Source of the DNA: Tessaracoccus antarcticus
Lineage (GTDB): Bacteria; Actinomycetota; Actinomycetes; Propionibacteriales; Propionibacteriaceae
Assembly: GCF_003688855.1 (NCBI RefSeq)
Contig: NZ_REFW01000003.1
Location: forward strand, 186,001 to 250,000
Direction of reading: 5' to 3'
DNA length: 64,000 nt
Shown: in pieces, positions 54,101-62,927 of the stretch
Numbering within the stretch: the first letter of the stretch is position 1
Layout of the letters: each line of letters opens with the position of its first letter
Notes under the pieces: model-generated
What the model was told of the DNA's origin: nothing
The model's database searches: none
What the model saw: only the letters and a program-made list of their open reading frames with translations
Translations under genes and position numbers: made by a program

Positions 54101-54368
54101 GTCCGCCGCCATGAGCCGGGCCATGATCCTGGCCCACTACCCCTTGCAGGCACTGCTGTACTGCGTGGCGCTGCACCGCTTCCTGGGCTGGCGGCTGCCG
54201 GGCTACGACCCGGATACCCATCTGGGCGGAGCGGGATATCTGTTCGTGCGGGGCATGGCCGGCGCCGATGCGCCGGAGGCGGCGGGCATGCCGTGCGGCG
54301 TGTTCACCTGGTACCCGCCCACAGCTCTGGTGCTGGCCGCGTCGGAACTGATCGGAGGGGTGCGATGA
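51192..54368 (+). CDS. recB: Exodeoxyribonuclease V subunit RecB
   Basis: A 1058-residue helicase-nuclease. Walker A EASAGTGKT at 16-24, DEFQDTDPLQW, GDPKQSIYGFRSAD, TTMHSAKGLQFGVV and ALTRAKYMAI give the 3'-5' helicase. The C-terminal nuclease shows GSIDAVLLSPSGRHVVVDYK, with the catalytic Asp-Asp-Lys. The ATG is one base after the recC stop. It is shorter than E. coli RecB but all motors and the nuclease are intact. Confidence 0.95.
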   Translation: MFDITAPLPTSPLLLEASAGTGKTWTIAALTARFIAETETSIDEFLLITFSNKAAQELRSRVFERLASMERALGAFQASGQPPLTDEVAVLLSDAEPDEVERRRQRLRRALESFDSALICTTHVFCQNMLKELGVLGDWDLGDVIISDPLPLIDECATDVYVARYQDVAEPTLDPRRARTIAREACQSALPVVSQLDDDKEFCEQVRRRFADRKRTLGLVTFDDLTLRLRDVLESPTTGDWAVAALRDRFAVVLADEFQDTDPLQWRIIHRAFVRHDRVTVLIGDPKQSIYGFRSADLMSYLDAARSTSKLSLPKNHRSDGAVVDGVQELFGNLPLGDPSITVVDVESTHGTRLTMGAVPARILLRRGTSETLNHPPHEAIAHDMVRLAQRLLGQARISGDDGTDRALSPTDIAVLVRNRARGREVVTALQQSGIPAVFHGQDSVLSGPAARDWSKLLAAMLSPTRSAIVMAAATDLLGFPLEALIHGDDESVTASLLVHRLARAQDSGGIPEVMAVLAAETGLDARILAQPDGERTLTDLHHVAELLGTAPVTDMFGLHDWLGRAMDGAVVDGSDARLASDAPAVRVTTMHSAKGLQFGVVLLPEVSDLVAQGRKPFPVVLDGVRHLHVGPPLDWRDPTRKSFERQQREEELRLLYVALTRAKYMAIAWHVTGKRSQSGALTALLARDRSTTQLADRYAKVPAVSPFNPMLVNVTDLGDDPPPPLSAPPASSLPLVVAEMERVVDQTWRRTSYSGLTAGLHELAHAALPDEPDEMEVWQPRPDEALSVPSPMTGLPAGAAFGTLVHAALEEVDWSPGRLTESAIRVVDGLAPRFGMPAGEASILASALVAVCTTPLGALMDGVSLSEVPLDHRLPELDFDLPMAERGIAATVGDLARLMQQHLDPGDPLADYPRHLVSSPAAGGVLRGFLTGSIDAVLLSPSGRHVVVDYKTNRLPTGPGEDLTVGHYQSAAMSRAMILAHYPLQALLYCVALHRFLGWRLPGYDPDTHLGGAGYLFVRGMAGADAPEAAGMPCGVFTWYPPTALVLAASELIGGVR

Positions 54369-56143
54369 GCAGGCACGAGGTACCGGTGGCGGCCACGGGG
54401 CTGCTGCGTCGTTTCGCCGAGGCCACCCTGATCGCCCCCGTGGACTTCCACCTCGCGAGGCGCATGGCGGCGCTGTGCAGGGAAACCGATCCGCGGGTGG
54501 AGCTGGCCTTCGCCCTCACCACACGTGAGCTGCGTCTGGGCTCCGTGTGCCTTGACCTCAGCCGTGCCACGGACCTGGCACCGGAGGCCGGCATCGAGGA
54601 CGGTGTGGCGGAGGGTCTGGACCTGGACCTGCCGTGGCCGGAGTTGGAGGGCTGGCTCGGGGCCGTGGCGTCGTCGCCGGCAGTGGCGGACGAGGATGGG
54701 GAGAGCCGCCCCTTCCGTCTCGTGGGGACGTGGCTGTACCTGGACCGCTACTGGGCCGAGGAACGCAGCGTGGAGGCGAGCCTGCACCGCCGCAGCGACC
54801 TGCAGTTGCCCCCCATCGACGACGCGCACCTGGTCCGGGCGGCAACCCCGCTGATGTCCCGCCTACCCGATGCCTTGCAGGATGCCGCTGTCAGCGCCGC
54901 ACTGCGCAATGCGACAACGGTGATCACCGGCGGCCCCGGCACCGGCAAGACCACCACGGTGGCGCGCATCCTGGGGGGCCTCGCAGACGAGGACAACCCG
55001 CCTCTCGTGGCGCTGGCGGCACCCACGGGCAAGGCCTCCACCCGGCTCGCCAGCGCGGTGGCCGAGTCCCTGCCGCAGGGGCAGGGGGGCCTGAGGCTGC
55101 GGAGCTACACGCTGCACAAACTGTTGGGGGTGGTGCCGGGCAGGGCCCAGCGCATCCACGGTTCCCACAACCTCCTGCCCCACGACGTCGTGATCGTCGA
55201 CGAAACCTCCATGGTGTCGTTGACCATGATGTCGTGGCTGCTGGAGGCAGTCTCCGGGCGCACGCGGCTCATCCTGATCGGGGATCCCCAGCAGTTGGCC
55301 TCTGTGGAGGCAGGGGCCGTGCTGGCCGACATCGCCGCCTCCCCCGGCCTCATCACGTCACACCCCGTCGATGGGTCGGGCGCCGCTGATGCAGTGGTGG
55401 AACTTCGGAGCAACTTCCGCAGCAACGAGGAGATCACCCGTCTGGCAACCGCCATCCAGAGGGGGGACGCGAACGCCGTGGTGGGACTCCTCACCGCTGG
55501 TGAGAGCTGCACCCTGCAGGACTACACGGGCAGGGAGCCCATCACCGACTACGACGTCCTCCTCACAGACCTCCACGCCACCGCGGCCGCGGTCCGGGCC
55601 GCAGCCCTGGAGGGCGACGGGGGTGCCGCGAATGCGGCCCTGGGCCGCCACAGGATCCTCTGCGCCCACCGGGAGGGACCGTTCGGGGTGGGCCACTGGG
55701 CCCGCACCGCCCGTGGCTGGCTGTCCGAACAGTTCGAGGGGTACGGCCTCGGGGCAGGCGCGTGGCCGGGCCAGCCGCTGCTCATCACCCGCAACAGCGA
55801 CACGGCCGCCAACGGCGACACCGCCGTGGTGGTGAAGCGGGGAGACCGGCTGCTCGCAGCCGTCGACCGCGCGCAGGGCACGCTGCTGGTGGACCCCGTT
55901 CTGCTGGACGACGCCACGGACCTCCACGCCATGACCATCCACAAGTCACAGGGCAGCCAGTTCGACGCCGTCAGCGTGATCCTGCCGCCCGTCGGTTCCC
56001 CGTTGCTGACACGCGAACTGCTCTACACCGCCATCACACGCGCCAGGACTCACGTGCGCCTCTACGGCGGCGAGGAAGCCCTGCGCGTCGCCGTCACGAC
56101 GCCCGCACGGCGCGCCAGCGGCCTCGGCCGCCGGCGCGCCTAG
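54365..56143 (+). CDS. recD: Exodeoxyribonuclease V subunit RecD
   Basis: A 592-residue 5'-3' helicase. Walker A GGPGTGKTTT at 189-198, VIVDETSMVS (motif II), LIGDPQQLASVEAG (III) and TIHKSQGSQFDAV with YTAITRAR at the end. The ATG overlaps the recB stop by four bases. It completes a full RecBCD operon. Confidence 0.95.
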   Translation: MSRHEVPVAATGLLRRFAEATLIAPVDFHLARRMAALCRETDPRVELAFALTTRELRLGSVCLDLSRATDLAPEAGIEDGVAEGLDLDLPWPELEGWLGAVASSPAVADEDGESRPFRLVGTWLYLDRYWAEERSVEASLHRRSDLQLPPIDDAHLVRAATPLMSRLPDALQDAAVSAALRNATTVITGGPGTGKTTTVARILGGLADEDNPPLVALAAPTGKASTRLASAVAESLPQGQGGLRLRSYTLHKLLGVVPGRAQRIHGSHNLLPHDVVIVDETSMVSLTMMSWLLEAVSGRTRLILIGDPQQLASVEAGAVLADIAASPGLITSHPVDGSGAADAVVELRSNFRSNEEITRLATAIQRGDANAVVGLLTAGESCTLQDYTGREPITDYDVLLTDLHATAAAVRAAALEGDGGAANAALGRHRILCAHREGPFGVGHWARTARGWLSEQFEGYGLGAGAWPGQPLLITRNSDTAANGDTAVVVKRGDRLLAAVDRAQGTLLVDPVLLDDATDLHAMTIHKSQGSQFDAVSVILPPVGSPLLTRELLYTAITRARTHVRLYGGEEALRVAVTTPARRASGLGRRRA

Positions 56144-56146
56144 ACG

Positions 56147-57334
56147 TCAGCGGACGGCAGCGATGGCCTTGGCGACGTGCGCGATGTTGCGGGAGTTGAG
56201 CGCTGCCACGCACATGCGGCCGGCGTCGGTGCCGTACACGCCGTGCTCCGTGCGCAGCGCCACCATCTGGTCCTTCGTCAGTCCGGAGTAGCTGAACATG
56301 CCGAGTTGGTCGGCGATGAAGCCCATGTCCGTGACGCCTTCGGCCTCCAGCCGTTGCACCAACTGTCCACGCAGGTCCTTGATCCGCTCCCGCATGGCTG
56401 CGAGCTCAGTCACCCAGATGTGGCGGAGATCGGGGTCGCAGAGGACCTCGGCCACCAACGCGGCCCCGTGCTTGGCGGGGTTGGAGTAGTTGGTGCGGAT
56501 GCAGACCTTCAGCTGCGACAGCACCTTTGCCGTGAGACCGGCATCGGCCGCCACGACGTGCAGGGCACCGATGCGCTCCCCGTACAGGCTGAAGGACTTT
56601 GAGAAGGACTGGGCAATGAGAAACTCGGCGCCTGAGTCGAGGAAGGCCCCGATGACGGACTTGTCCTCGTCGATGCCGTGGCCGAAACCCTGGTAGGCCA
56701 TGTCCAGGAAGGCCACGAGTCTGCGGGACGTGACCACGTCGATGACGCGTTCCCAGTCCCCCGTGTCGAGGTCGTAGCCCGTGGGGTTGTGGCAGCAGGC
56801 GTGCAGCACGACGACTGTGCCCTCGGCGGCCGCTTCAAGGTCCTCGATCATGCCGTCGACGTCCACGCCCTTGCGCTCCGGCGAGTAGTAGCGATACTCC
56901 TCGACCTCGAAGCCCGCACGGGTGAACAGCGCCCTGTGGTTCTCCCAGCTGGGCGTGGAGATCATGACCTTCGCGTCAGGGGAGAGCTGCTTGAGGAAGT
57001 CGGCCCCCACCTTCAGCGCGCCGGTGCCGCCCAGTGCCTGGACCGAGGCGACCCGCTCGAGCACAGCCGGCCCCTGGTCGAACACCAACTCGCGCGTGGT
57101 CGCAACGAACGCCGGAAGACCGTCGATGCCGAGGTAGCCGTGGGGCTTCCTGCCGGCCGTGATCCGCTCCTCGGCCACACGGACGCACTCCAACAGTGGC
57201 AGCGTGCCATCCTCCCCGAGGTACACCCCCACCCCCAGGTTCACCTTGTCGGTGCGCTGATCCTTGGCGAAGTGCTCGTTCAGGCCGAGAATCGGATCGG
57301 CCGGGGCCAGCTGGACGGTGTGCAACAAGGACAT
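56147..57334 (-). CDS. Aromatic/aspartate aminotransferase (class Ia)
   Basis: A 395-residue PLP enzyme of the AspC/TyrB family. The pyridoxal lysine is in SQSFSKSFSLYGERIG; HACCHNPTG holds the PLP-contacting Asn. It starts LLHTVQLAPADPILGLNEHFAKD. AspC and TyrB cannot be told apart by eye. Its stop is three bases from the recD stop, convergent, without a clear terminator between them. Confidence 0.93.
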   Translation of the reverse strand: MSLLHTVQLAPADPILGLNEHFAKDQRTDKVNLGVGVYLGEDGTLPLLECVRVAEERITAGRKPHGYLGIDGLPAFVATTRELVFDQGPAVLERVASVQALGGTGALKVGADFLKQLSPDAKVMISTPSWENHRALFTRAGFEVEEYRYYSPERKGVDVDGMIEDLEAAAEGTVVVLHACCHNPTGYDLDTGDWERVIDVVTSRRLVAFLDMAYQGFGHGIDEDKSVIGAFLDSGAEFLIAQSFSKSFSLYGERIGALHVVAADAGLTAKVLSQLKVCIRTNYSNPAKHGAALVAEVLCDPDLRHIWVTELAAMRERIKDLRGQLVQRLEAEGVTDMGFIADQLGMFSYSGLTKDQMVALRTEHGVYGTDAGRMCVAALNSRNIAHVAKAIAAVR

Positions 57335-57472
57335 GGGGATGACTCGCCTCTCGAAGGTGGTTCTTCTGCGCTCCACACCCTACATCTGGACACGGTTGGG
57401 CCACGTTGGCCATCTCGACCCGGCATGATCGGATGTGCAGAGACACACTTCGACCCAGAGCGAGCCACGCAC

Positions 57473-58612
57473 ATGAAGATTGACTTCAAACCCTCCCAGC
57501 GCGCCACGCTCGGCGTGGAGTGGGAGTTGACGGTGGTGGACCTGGCCACCCTCGAGCAGGTACCCGAGGCCCACCGCGTCCTGGACGGGGTGGAGGATCC
57601 CGTGAACGGACCGATCCGGGCGGAGTATCTGCGCAGCATGATCGAACTCGTCAGCGGCGTGCACACCAGCGTGGGGGGCGTCGTCTCGGAGATGGATGCG
57701 CTGATGCACCACGTCATCGAGTCCCTCGAGCCGCACGGTCTCGCGGTGATGGCGATGGGCGCCCACCCGTTCGCGGATCCGGCACAGCAGCAGCCCGTGA
57801 AGAAGGCGCAGTACCGCAGGGTCCGGGAACGCAACGGCTGGTGGGGTGGCCAGATGGCCGTCAACGGCGTCCACATCCACGCAGGCGTCGACGACCGGTC
57901 AAAGGCCCTGCCGGTGACGTACGGCCTGGCACGCTTCATCCCCTACTTCATCGCGCTGAGTGCCTCGTCCCCGTTCTGGATGGGCACGGACACCGCCTTC
58001 GCCTCCCAGCGGACCATGATGTTCCAGCAGCTACCCACCAACGGCCTGCCCTACCACATGTCCTCGTGGAAGGAGTTCGAGCGCTACGCCACGGAGCTGG
58101 AGGGAGTGGGCATGATCCAGAGCCCCTCGGAAATCCGCTGGGATGTGCGACCCTCCACGTTTGGGACCGTGGAGAACCGTTCCATGGACTGCGTCCCCAC
58201 CGTCTTCGAGATCGGCGCCCTGGCTGCCCTCACACAGTGCCTCGTCGAGTGGATGTCCCGGGAGCTGGATGCCGGCCGTGAGATCGAACGGCTGGCCTTC
58301 TGGTTCATGCGGGAGAACAAGTGGCGCGCGGCCCGCTACGGGCTCGGCGCAGAGGTGGTCACCCCCCGACCCCATGAGCACACCCTGGCCTTGCGTGAGG
58401 GTCTTCTGCACTGGTTGCAGAGGCTGGAGCCGATCGCCGACGAGCTGGGGTGCAGCAGCCAACTGGCAGATTGCGTGGAACTGGTGCATCGTGGTCCCAG
58501 CTACGTCCGACAACGGCGCGTGGCCACCGCCACCGACGGCGACCTGTCAGCCGTGCTCCGCGCCACCATTTCGGAGACGATGGGTGGCCGACCACATTTC
58601 AAGGACAGTTAA
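57473..58612 (+). CDS. Glutamate-cysteine ligase-like protein (YbdK/GCS2 family)
   Basis: A 379-residue ATP-grasp-like carboxylate-amine ligase: GVEWELTVVD at 20, EYLRSMIELVSGVHTSV, MAVNGVHIHAGVDD and NRSMDCVPTVFE match GCS2. In mycothiol producers this family is involved in, or related to, thiol synthesis, but the substrate here is not known. The start MKIDFKPSQRATLG is conserved; an in-frame ATG at 57425 is less likely. The amidotransferase gene starts directly after its stop. Confidence 0.88.
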   Translation: MKIDFKPSQRATLGVEWELTVVDLATLEQVPEAHRVLDGVEDPVNGPIRAEYLRSMIELVSGVHTSVGGVVSEMDALMHHVIESLEPHGLAVMAMGAHPFADPAQQQPVKKAQYRRVRERNGWWGGQMAVNGVHIHAGVDDRSKALPVTYGLARFIPYFIALSASSPFWMGTDTAFASQRTMMFQQLPTNGLPYHMSSWKEFERYATELEGVGMIQSPSEIRWDVRPSTFGTVENRSMDCVPTVFEIGALAALTQCLVEWMSRELDAGREIERLAFWFMRENKWRAARYGLGAEVVTPRPHEHTLALREGLLHWLQRLEPIADELGCSSQLADCVELVHRGPSYVRQRRVATATDGDLSAVLRATISETMGGRPHFKDS

Positions 58613-59341
58613 GTGAAACCATTCCTGTTGCTCAGCTGCAGGCCGGAGGACGCGGCCGCCGAAGGCGAACGTCGCTCCGTCCTGCACTTCTCCGGTCTGC
58701 GCGACGAGGAGTTGCAGCAAATCCGTGTGGAACTGGCGCCGCTGCCCGTCCTGGACCTCGACGACTACTCCGGCGTCCTCCTCGGCGGCGGGCCGTACAA
58801 CTCCAGTGACCCCGTGAAGTCACAGGTGCAACTGCGGGTGGAGGCCGACCTGCGGCGGGTCCTGGAGGACGTCTTCGTCGACGACGTGCCGTTCCTCGGG
58901 CTCTGCTACGGCATCGGCACCGTGACGGCGCACATGGGTGGCGTCGTGGACCGCACCTACGGTGAGCCCGCGGGCCCCGTCCATCTGCGACGCACCGATG
59001 CCGGGCACCGTGACCCATTGCTCGTGGACGTGCCGGAAACTTTCCAGGCCTTTGTGGGTCACAAGGAGGCGGTCCGCGAACTCCCCGAAGGCGCGGTGCT
59101 GCTGGTGGAGGGCGATGCCTGCCCCGTGCAGATGTTCCGCGTGCAGAAGAACTGCTACGTCACCCAGTTCCATCCCGAACTGGACGCCGAGCACTTCATC
59201 GACCGCATGAAGATCTACCGCCACGCCGGATATTTCGCCCCGGAGACACTCGAGGACCTCAGCGAGCAGGCCCGCGACGCCAACGTGTCACCGGCCGTTC
59301 ACACCATCCTGAGCAGGTTCGCGCAGCACTACGCCCGCTGA
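58613..59341 (+). CDS. Class I glutamine amidotransferase
   Basis: A 242-residue GATase with nucleophile Cys in FLGLCYGIG and catalytic His-X-Glu in TQFHPELD. It resembles GuaA-type stand-alone amidotransferases. The GTG start follows the ligase stop with no gap, so the two are co-translated. The pair suggests glutamine-dependent amidation or thiol-related glutamyl chemistry, but this is inference. Confidence 0.87.
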   Translation: MKPFLLLSCRPEDAAAEGERRSVLHFSGLRDEELQQIRVELAPLPVLDLDDYSGVLLGGGPYNSSDPVKSQVQLRVEADLRRVLEDVFVDDVPFLGLCYGIGTVTAHMGGVVDRTYGEPAGPVHLRRTDAGHRDPLLVDVPETFQAFVGHKEAVRELPEGAVLLVEGDACPVQMFRVQKNCYVTQFHPELDAEHFIDRMKIYRHAGYFAPETLEDLSEQARDANVSPAVHTILSRFAQHYAR

Positions 59342-59366
59342 CGAGGGGCTGCACCCCCTCGTGGCA

Positions 59367-59413
59367 CGCACGAAGCCCAGGCCCCGACATGGGACCTGGG
59401 CTTCGTGCGTGTC
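59367..59413. terminator. 17-bp hairpin between convergent genes
   Basis: A perfect stem, 59367-59383 with 59397-59413. A second, smaller hairpin (CGAGGGG with CCCCTCG) lies just before it at 59344-59363. Confidence 0.9.
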
Positions 59414-59443
59414 AACAGCAGCGTGCTGCCCACGGTGGTGCGA

Positions 59444-60841
59444 TCAGTCGAGGTAGTCCCGCAGCACCTGCGAGCGCGACGGATGACGCAGCTTGCTCAT
59501 GGTCTTCGATTCGATCTGGCGGATCCGCTCACGGGTGACCCCATAAACCTTGCCGATCTCGTCGAGGGTCTTGGGCTGGCCGTCGGTGAGGCCGAAGCGC
59601 ATGGAGACCACGCCGGCCTCGCGCTCGCTGAGCGTGTCGAGGACGTCGTTGAGCTGTTCCTGCAGGAGGGTGAAGTTCACGGCGTCCGCCGGCACGACCG
59701 CCTCGGAATCCTCGATGAGGTCGCCGAACTCGGAGTCGCCGTCCTCGCCGAGCGGTGTGTGCAGTGAGATGGGCTCGCGGCCGTACTTCTGGACCTCGAC
59801 GACCTTCTCGGGCGTCATGTCCAGTTCTTTGGCCAGTTCCTCCGGTGTGGGCTCACGTCCCAGGTCCTGCAGCATCTGCCGCTGGACACGCGCGAGCTTG
59901 TTGATCACCTCGACCATGTGGACGGGAATGCGGATGGTACGGGCCTGGTCGGCCATGGCGCGGGTGATGGCCTGCTTGATCCACCAGGTGGCGTAGGTGG
60001 AGAACTTGTAGCCCTTGGTGTAGTCGAATTTCTCGACGGCGCGGATCAGACCCAGGTTGCCCTCCTGGATGAGGTCCAGGAACAACATGCCACGTCCGGT
60101 GTAGCGCTTGGCCAGGGAGACGACGAGGCGGAGGTTGGCCTCCAACAGGTGGTTCTTGGCGCGGCGTCCGTCGGCGACGATCCATTCGAAGTCCTCACGG
60201 TCCTTCGGCTTGACCTTGGACTCGGTCATCCGTTCCTCGGCGAAGAGGCCCGCCTCGATGCGCTTGGCGAGCTCCACCTCCTGAACGGCGTTGAGGAGCG
60301 CGACCTTGCCGATCTGCTTCAGGTAGTCCTTGACGGGGTCGGCAGTTGCGCCGGCCGACATGACCTGCTGTTCGGGTTCGTCGGCCTCGTCGCTGCTGCT
60401 GAGCGTGAACCCGCCGTCCTCGACCAGTTCCTTGGCTAGCGGAGCCTCCTTGGACTCGACGAAGGTGGCGTCGTCGACGTCGTCCAGGGTGCGCTTCTTG
60501 CCACCCACGGTGAGCACGACCTCGTCGCCCTCACGCTTGAACTCCACCTCGATCTCGCCCGTGGAAGCCTCGGCGATGGTGGCCTCGGCTGCTGCCTTGC
60601 GTCTGGCTGCGGCGGTGGTGCGTGCCGCAGTCCTGGCGGCGGGCGCCTTGGCAGGGGCTTTTTTCGCGGTGGTGGGAGCGGCCTTGGCGACCGCTGCTCC
60701 GGTTGCGGCCGCACGCTTCGAGGTGGTGACGGGCGCAGTGGCCCCCTCGGCCTTCGCGGTCTTCGTGGTGGTGCGGGAGCGGCTGGGGGCCTTGGCGGTG
60801 GCGGTGGCGGGGCTCTGCTCATTGCTGGAACCAGAAGTCAC
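59444..60841 (-). CDS. sigA: Primary sigma factor RpoD/SigA (HrdB type)
   Basis: A 465-residue housekeeping sigma factor. The first 150 residues are a low-complexity Ala/Lys/Thr region and an acidic linker. Region 1.2 begins [16 protein letters not shown]; region 2 has [31 protein letters not shown], read here in parts; region 4.2 has [23 protein letters not shown] start with AGGAGAGG upstream. Divergent from sigB, 206 bases apart. Confidence 0.96.
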   Translation of the reverse strand: MTSGSSNEQSPATATAKAPSRSRTTTKTAKAEGATAPVTTSKRAAATGAAVAKAAPTTAKKAPAKAPAARTAARTTAAARRKAAAEATIAEASTGEIEVEFKREGDEVVLTVGGKKRTLDDVDDATFVESKEAPLAKELVEDGGFTLSSSDEADEPEQQVMSAGATADPVKDYLKQIGKVALLNAVQEVELAKRIEAGLFAEERMTESKVKPKDREDFEWIVADGRRAKNHLLEANLRLVVSLAKRYTGRGMLFLDLIQEGNLGLIRAVEKFDYTKGYKFSTYATWWIKQAITRAMADQARTIRIPVHMVEVINKLARVQRQMLQDLGREPTPEELAKELDMTPEKVVEVQKYGREPISLHTPLGEDGDSEFGDLIEDSEAVVPADAVNFTLLQEQLNDVLDTLSEREAGVVSMRFGLTDGQPKTLDEIGKVYGVTRERIRQIESKTMSKLRHPSRSQVLRDYLD

Positions 60842-60988
60842 AACGGTCCTCTCCTGGGGGGTGACAGTATTTTGCGCGCGCGGCGTCCCGTGTCAGTCAA
60901 GGGACGTCCGCGCCAATACTTCCACGCCAACCGCCAACACTCAAACGCGGGCGGATCCGGGACGCAGGAAAAAAGGTTAGTTGAACCG

Positions 60989-61014
60989 GGAACCAATAGC
61001 GCGGGCCGTGCGTT
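60989..61014 (+). promoter_or_regulatory. ECF (SigR/SigH)-type promoter of sigB
   Basis: GGAAC (60989-60993), 18 bases, GTT (61012-61014). It ends 33 bases before the sigB ATG. The arrangement matches SigR/SigH/SigE-type consensus promoters, and a SigR gene lies in this window. Confidence 0.65.
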
Positions 61015-61047
61015 GGACCAGATGACGACGTGAGAAAGGCTCATCAC

Positions 61048-61995
61048 ATGATCTCCACTGCACGCAACCGCACCAACGATGGCATTGATGGCAAGGATGC
61101 CGTTGGACTCTACCTCGACGCGATCGCGAAGACCGCGCTGCTGAGCGCTGTCGAGGAAGTGGAACTGGCCCGTACCATCGAAGCCGGATTGTTCGCTTCC
61201 AAAATTCTAGCCGGTGAAGTCGAATCCACAACTGACGCCACCCCTGAAGAGCTGCGCCGGGCCGTCGCCGAGGGCGATGCAGCCATGCAGCGCTTCACGA
61301 AGGCCAACCTGAGGCTGGTGGTGTCGGTGGCGCGCAAGTACGGCCGCGCCCAGATGCCGATGCTGGATCTGGTGCAGGAGGGCAACACCGGGTTGATCAG
61401 GGCAGTCGAGAAGTTCGACTATGCCAAGGGCTTCAAGTTCTCCACGTACGCGACGTGGTGGGTACGCCAGGCCATCTCCCGGGGCATCGCCCAGCAGGGT
61501 CGCATCGTGCGCCTCCCCGTCCACGTGGCGGAGCAGGTCAACCAGGTCTCTGCGGTCCGCCGCAACCTGGAGCGCCAGCTCGGGCGCGAGCCGGAGCTTT
61601 CTGAGATCGCCACAGAGCTGGATCTTCCCGAGACCCGGATCATCGACCTGCTGCGCTACTCACGGGAACACATTTCGCTGGATGCACCCGTGGAGGCCGA
61701 TGGGGATACCTCGCTGGGTGACCTGATCGCCCGTGAAACCTCCCCCGGCCCGGACGAGATGGTTCTGGATGCCGAGGAGCGCGCACGTCTCGACGGGATG
61801 TTGTCCAACCTGGATGATCGCTCCGCCGATGTGGTGCGTCGCCGCTACGGCCTGCTCGACGGCCGCCAGGCCAAGCTGGCCGACATCGGAGCCCACTGGG
61901 GCATCACGGCTGAGCGCGTCCGCCAGATCGAACGGCTCGCGCTGACCAAGATGCGTGAGGCCGAGGCGGCCGCGGAAGCCGCCGCTGCCGCCTGA
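61048..61995 (+). CDS. sigB: Principal-like sigma factor SigB
   Basis: A 315-residue group 2 sigma factor of the actinobacterial SigB/HrdA type, with an intact region 1.2 (DAVGLYLDAIAKTALLSAVEE), region 2 ([20 protein letters not shown]) and region 4.2 (ITAERVRQIERLALTKMREA). It lacks the long N-terminal extension of SigA and ends in an alanine run. ATG with AGAAAGG eight bases upstream; a GTG 18 bases earlier is possible. An ECF-type promoter lies upstream, so it is probably stress-induced. Confidence 0.94.
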   Translation: MISTARNRTNDGIDGKDAVGLYLDAIAKTALLSAVEEVELARTIEAGLFASKILAGEVESTTDATPEELRRAVAEGDAAMQRFTKANLRLVVSVARKYGRAQMPMLDLVQEGNTGLIRAVEKFDYAKGFKFSTYATWWVRQAISRGIAQQGRIVRLPVHVAEQVNQVSAVRRNLERQLGREPELSEIATELDLPETRIIDLLRYSREHISLDAPVEADGDTSLGDLIARETSPGPDEMVLDAEERARLDGMLSNLDDRSADVVRRRYGLLDGRQAKLADIGAHWGITAERVRQIERLALTKMREAEAAAEAAAAA

Positions 61996-62030
61996 CACTG
62001 CGCAGCGTGACAACTACATGTGTGAACCAC

Positions 62031-62082
62031 TGATCCGGGTGGTGGCCTAGGTGTCAGTACACCTAGGCCACCACCCGGATCA
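62031..62082. terminator. 23-bp hairpin terminator overlapping the tesB end
   Basis: A perfect 23-bp stem (62031-62053 with 62060-62082) and 6-base loop between convergent sigB and the thioesterase gene. The right arm encodes the last six codons and stop of the thioesterase. It can end both transcripts. Confidence 0.9.
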
Positions 62083-62905
62083 ATCCTTCCTGGGCGCAGG
62101 ACGCCACGGCCAGACCACCCTGGAAGAGCCGACCGGTACAGAAACCGCGGGCGCCTGAGGCTGACGGCGAGACCATGTCGTAGAGCAGCCACTCATCGGC
62201 CCGGAAGGGGCGGTGGAACCACATGGCGTGATCGATCGAGGCAGCGCGCATCGTCGGGGACATGAACTCCACCTGGTGCTGCACCGTCGAGACGCTGAGC
62301 AGGGTGATGTCTGACAGATACGCAAGAACGGCAGCGTGCAGCCCCGGGTCGTCAGGCAGCGGGCCCTGTGTCCGCACCCATGCGCGCATGATGCCGCCCT
62401 CTGGGCTGGGCTCGGGCGGGCTTGCGAGGCGCACGTCGAGGGCGTCCCATTCCGAGAGTCGTCGCACCTGGCGCCCGAAACGCTCCTCCAGCACCTCCCG
62501 CATGGGACGCGAGTCCTCCGGCGCGGAGACGTCGAGCGACTGCACCGCTGAGTGGGAGAGGCCGGGCTCGGGTGTGTGAAAGGAGGCACTCAGCTGAAAG
62601 ATGGTGTGCTCACCCTGCTTGGCCACCACGCGCCGCGCACTGAAGGAGCGTCCGTCCCGGAGAACCTCAACCTCCAGCGTGAGGGGCGTCAGCGGATCCC
62701 CCGGCAGCAGGAAATATGCGTTGAGGGAGTGCACCACACGGTCCCCGGAGACTGTGTGCATGGCGGCCATCAGACTCTGTGCCAGCACCTGCCCCCCGAA
62801 GAGGCGCTGCAGCAGGGTCCTCGGCTGGGGCCCACGGAACGAGAACTCCCCCGTCTGCGTCAGTTCGAACAGGCTGATGAGTTCATCGACGGTCTGTGGC
62901 ACCAC
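62063..62905 (-). CDS. tesB: Acyl-CoA thioesterase II
   Basis: A 280-residue double hot-dog thioesterase that hydrolyses acyl-CoA. It has FGGQVLAQSLMAA near the start, HSLNAYFLLPGD, and SIDHAMWFHRPFRADEWLLY with the catalytic Asp. GTG at 62905 (or 62902) is the likely start, without a strong ribosome binding site. Its upstream neighbour hrpA ends 22 bases away in the same direction. Confidence 0.93.
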   Translation of the reverse strand: MVPQTVDELISLFELTQTGEFSFRGPQPRTLLQRLFGGQVLAQSLMAAMHTVSGDRVVHSLNAYFLLPGDPLTPLTLEVEVLRDGRSFSARRVVAKQGEHTIFQLSASFHTPEPGLSHSAVQSLDVSAPEDSRPMREVLEERFGRQVRRLSEWDALDVRLASPPEPSPEGGIMRAWVRTQGPLPDDPGLHAAVLAYLSDITLLSVSTVQHQVEFMSPTMRAASIDHAMWFHRPFRADEWLLYDMVSPSASGARGFCTGRLFQGGLAVASCAQEGLIRVVA

Positions 62906-62927
62906 GCAATGATGCCACTGTCCCGCC

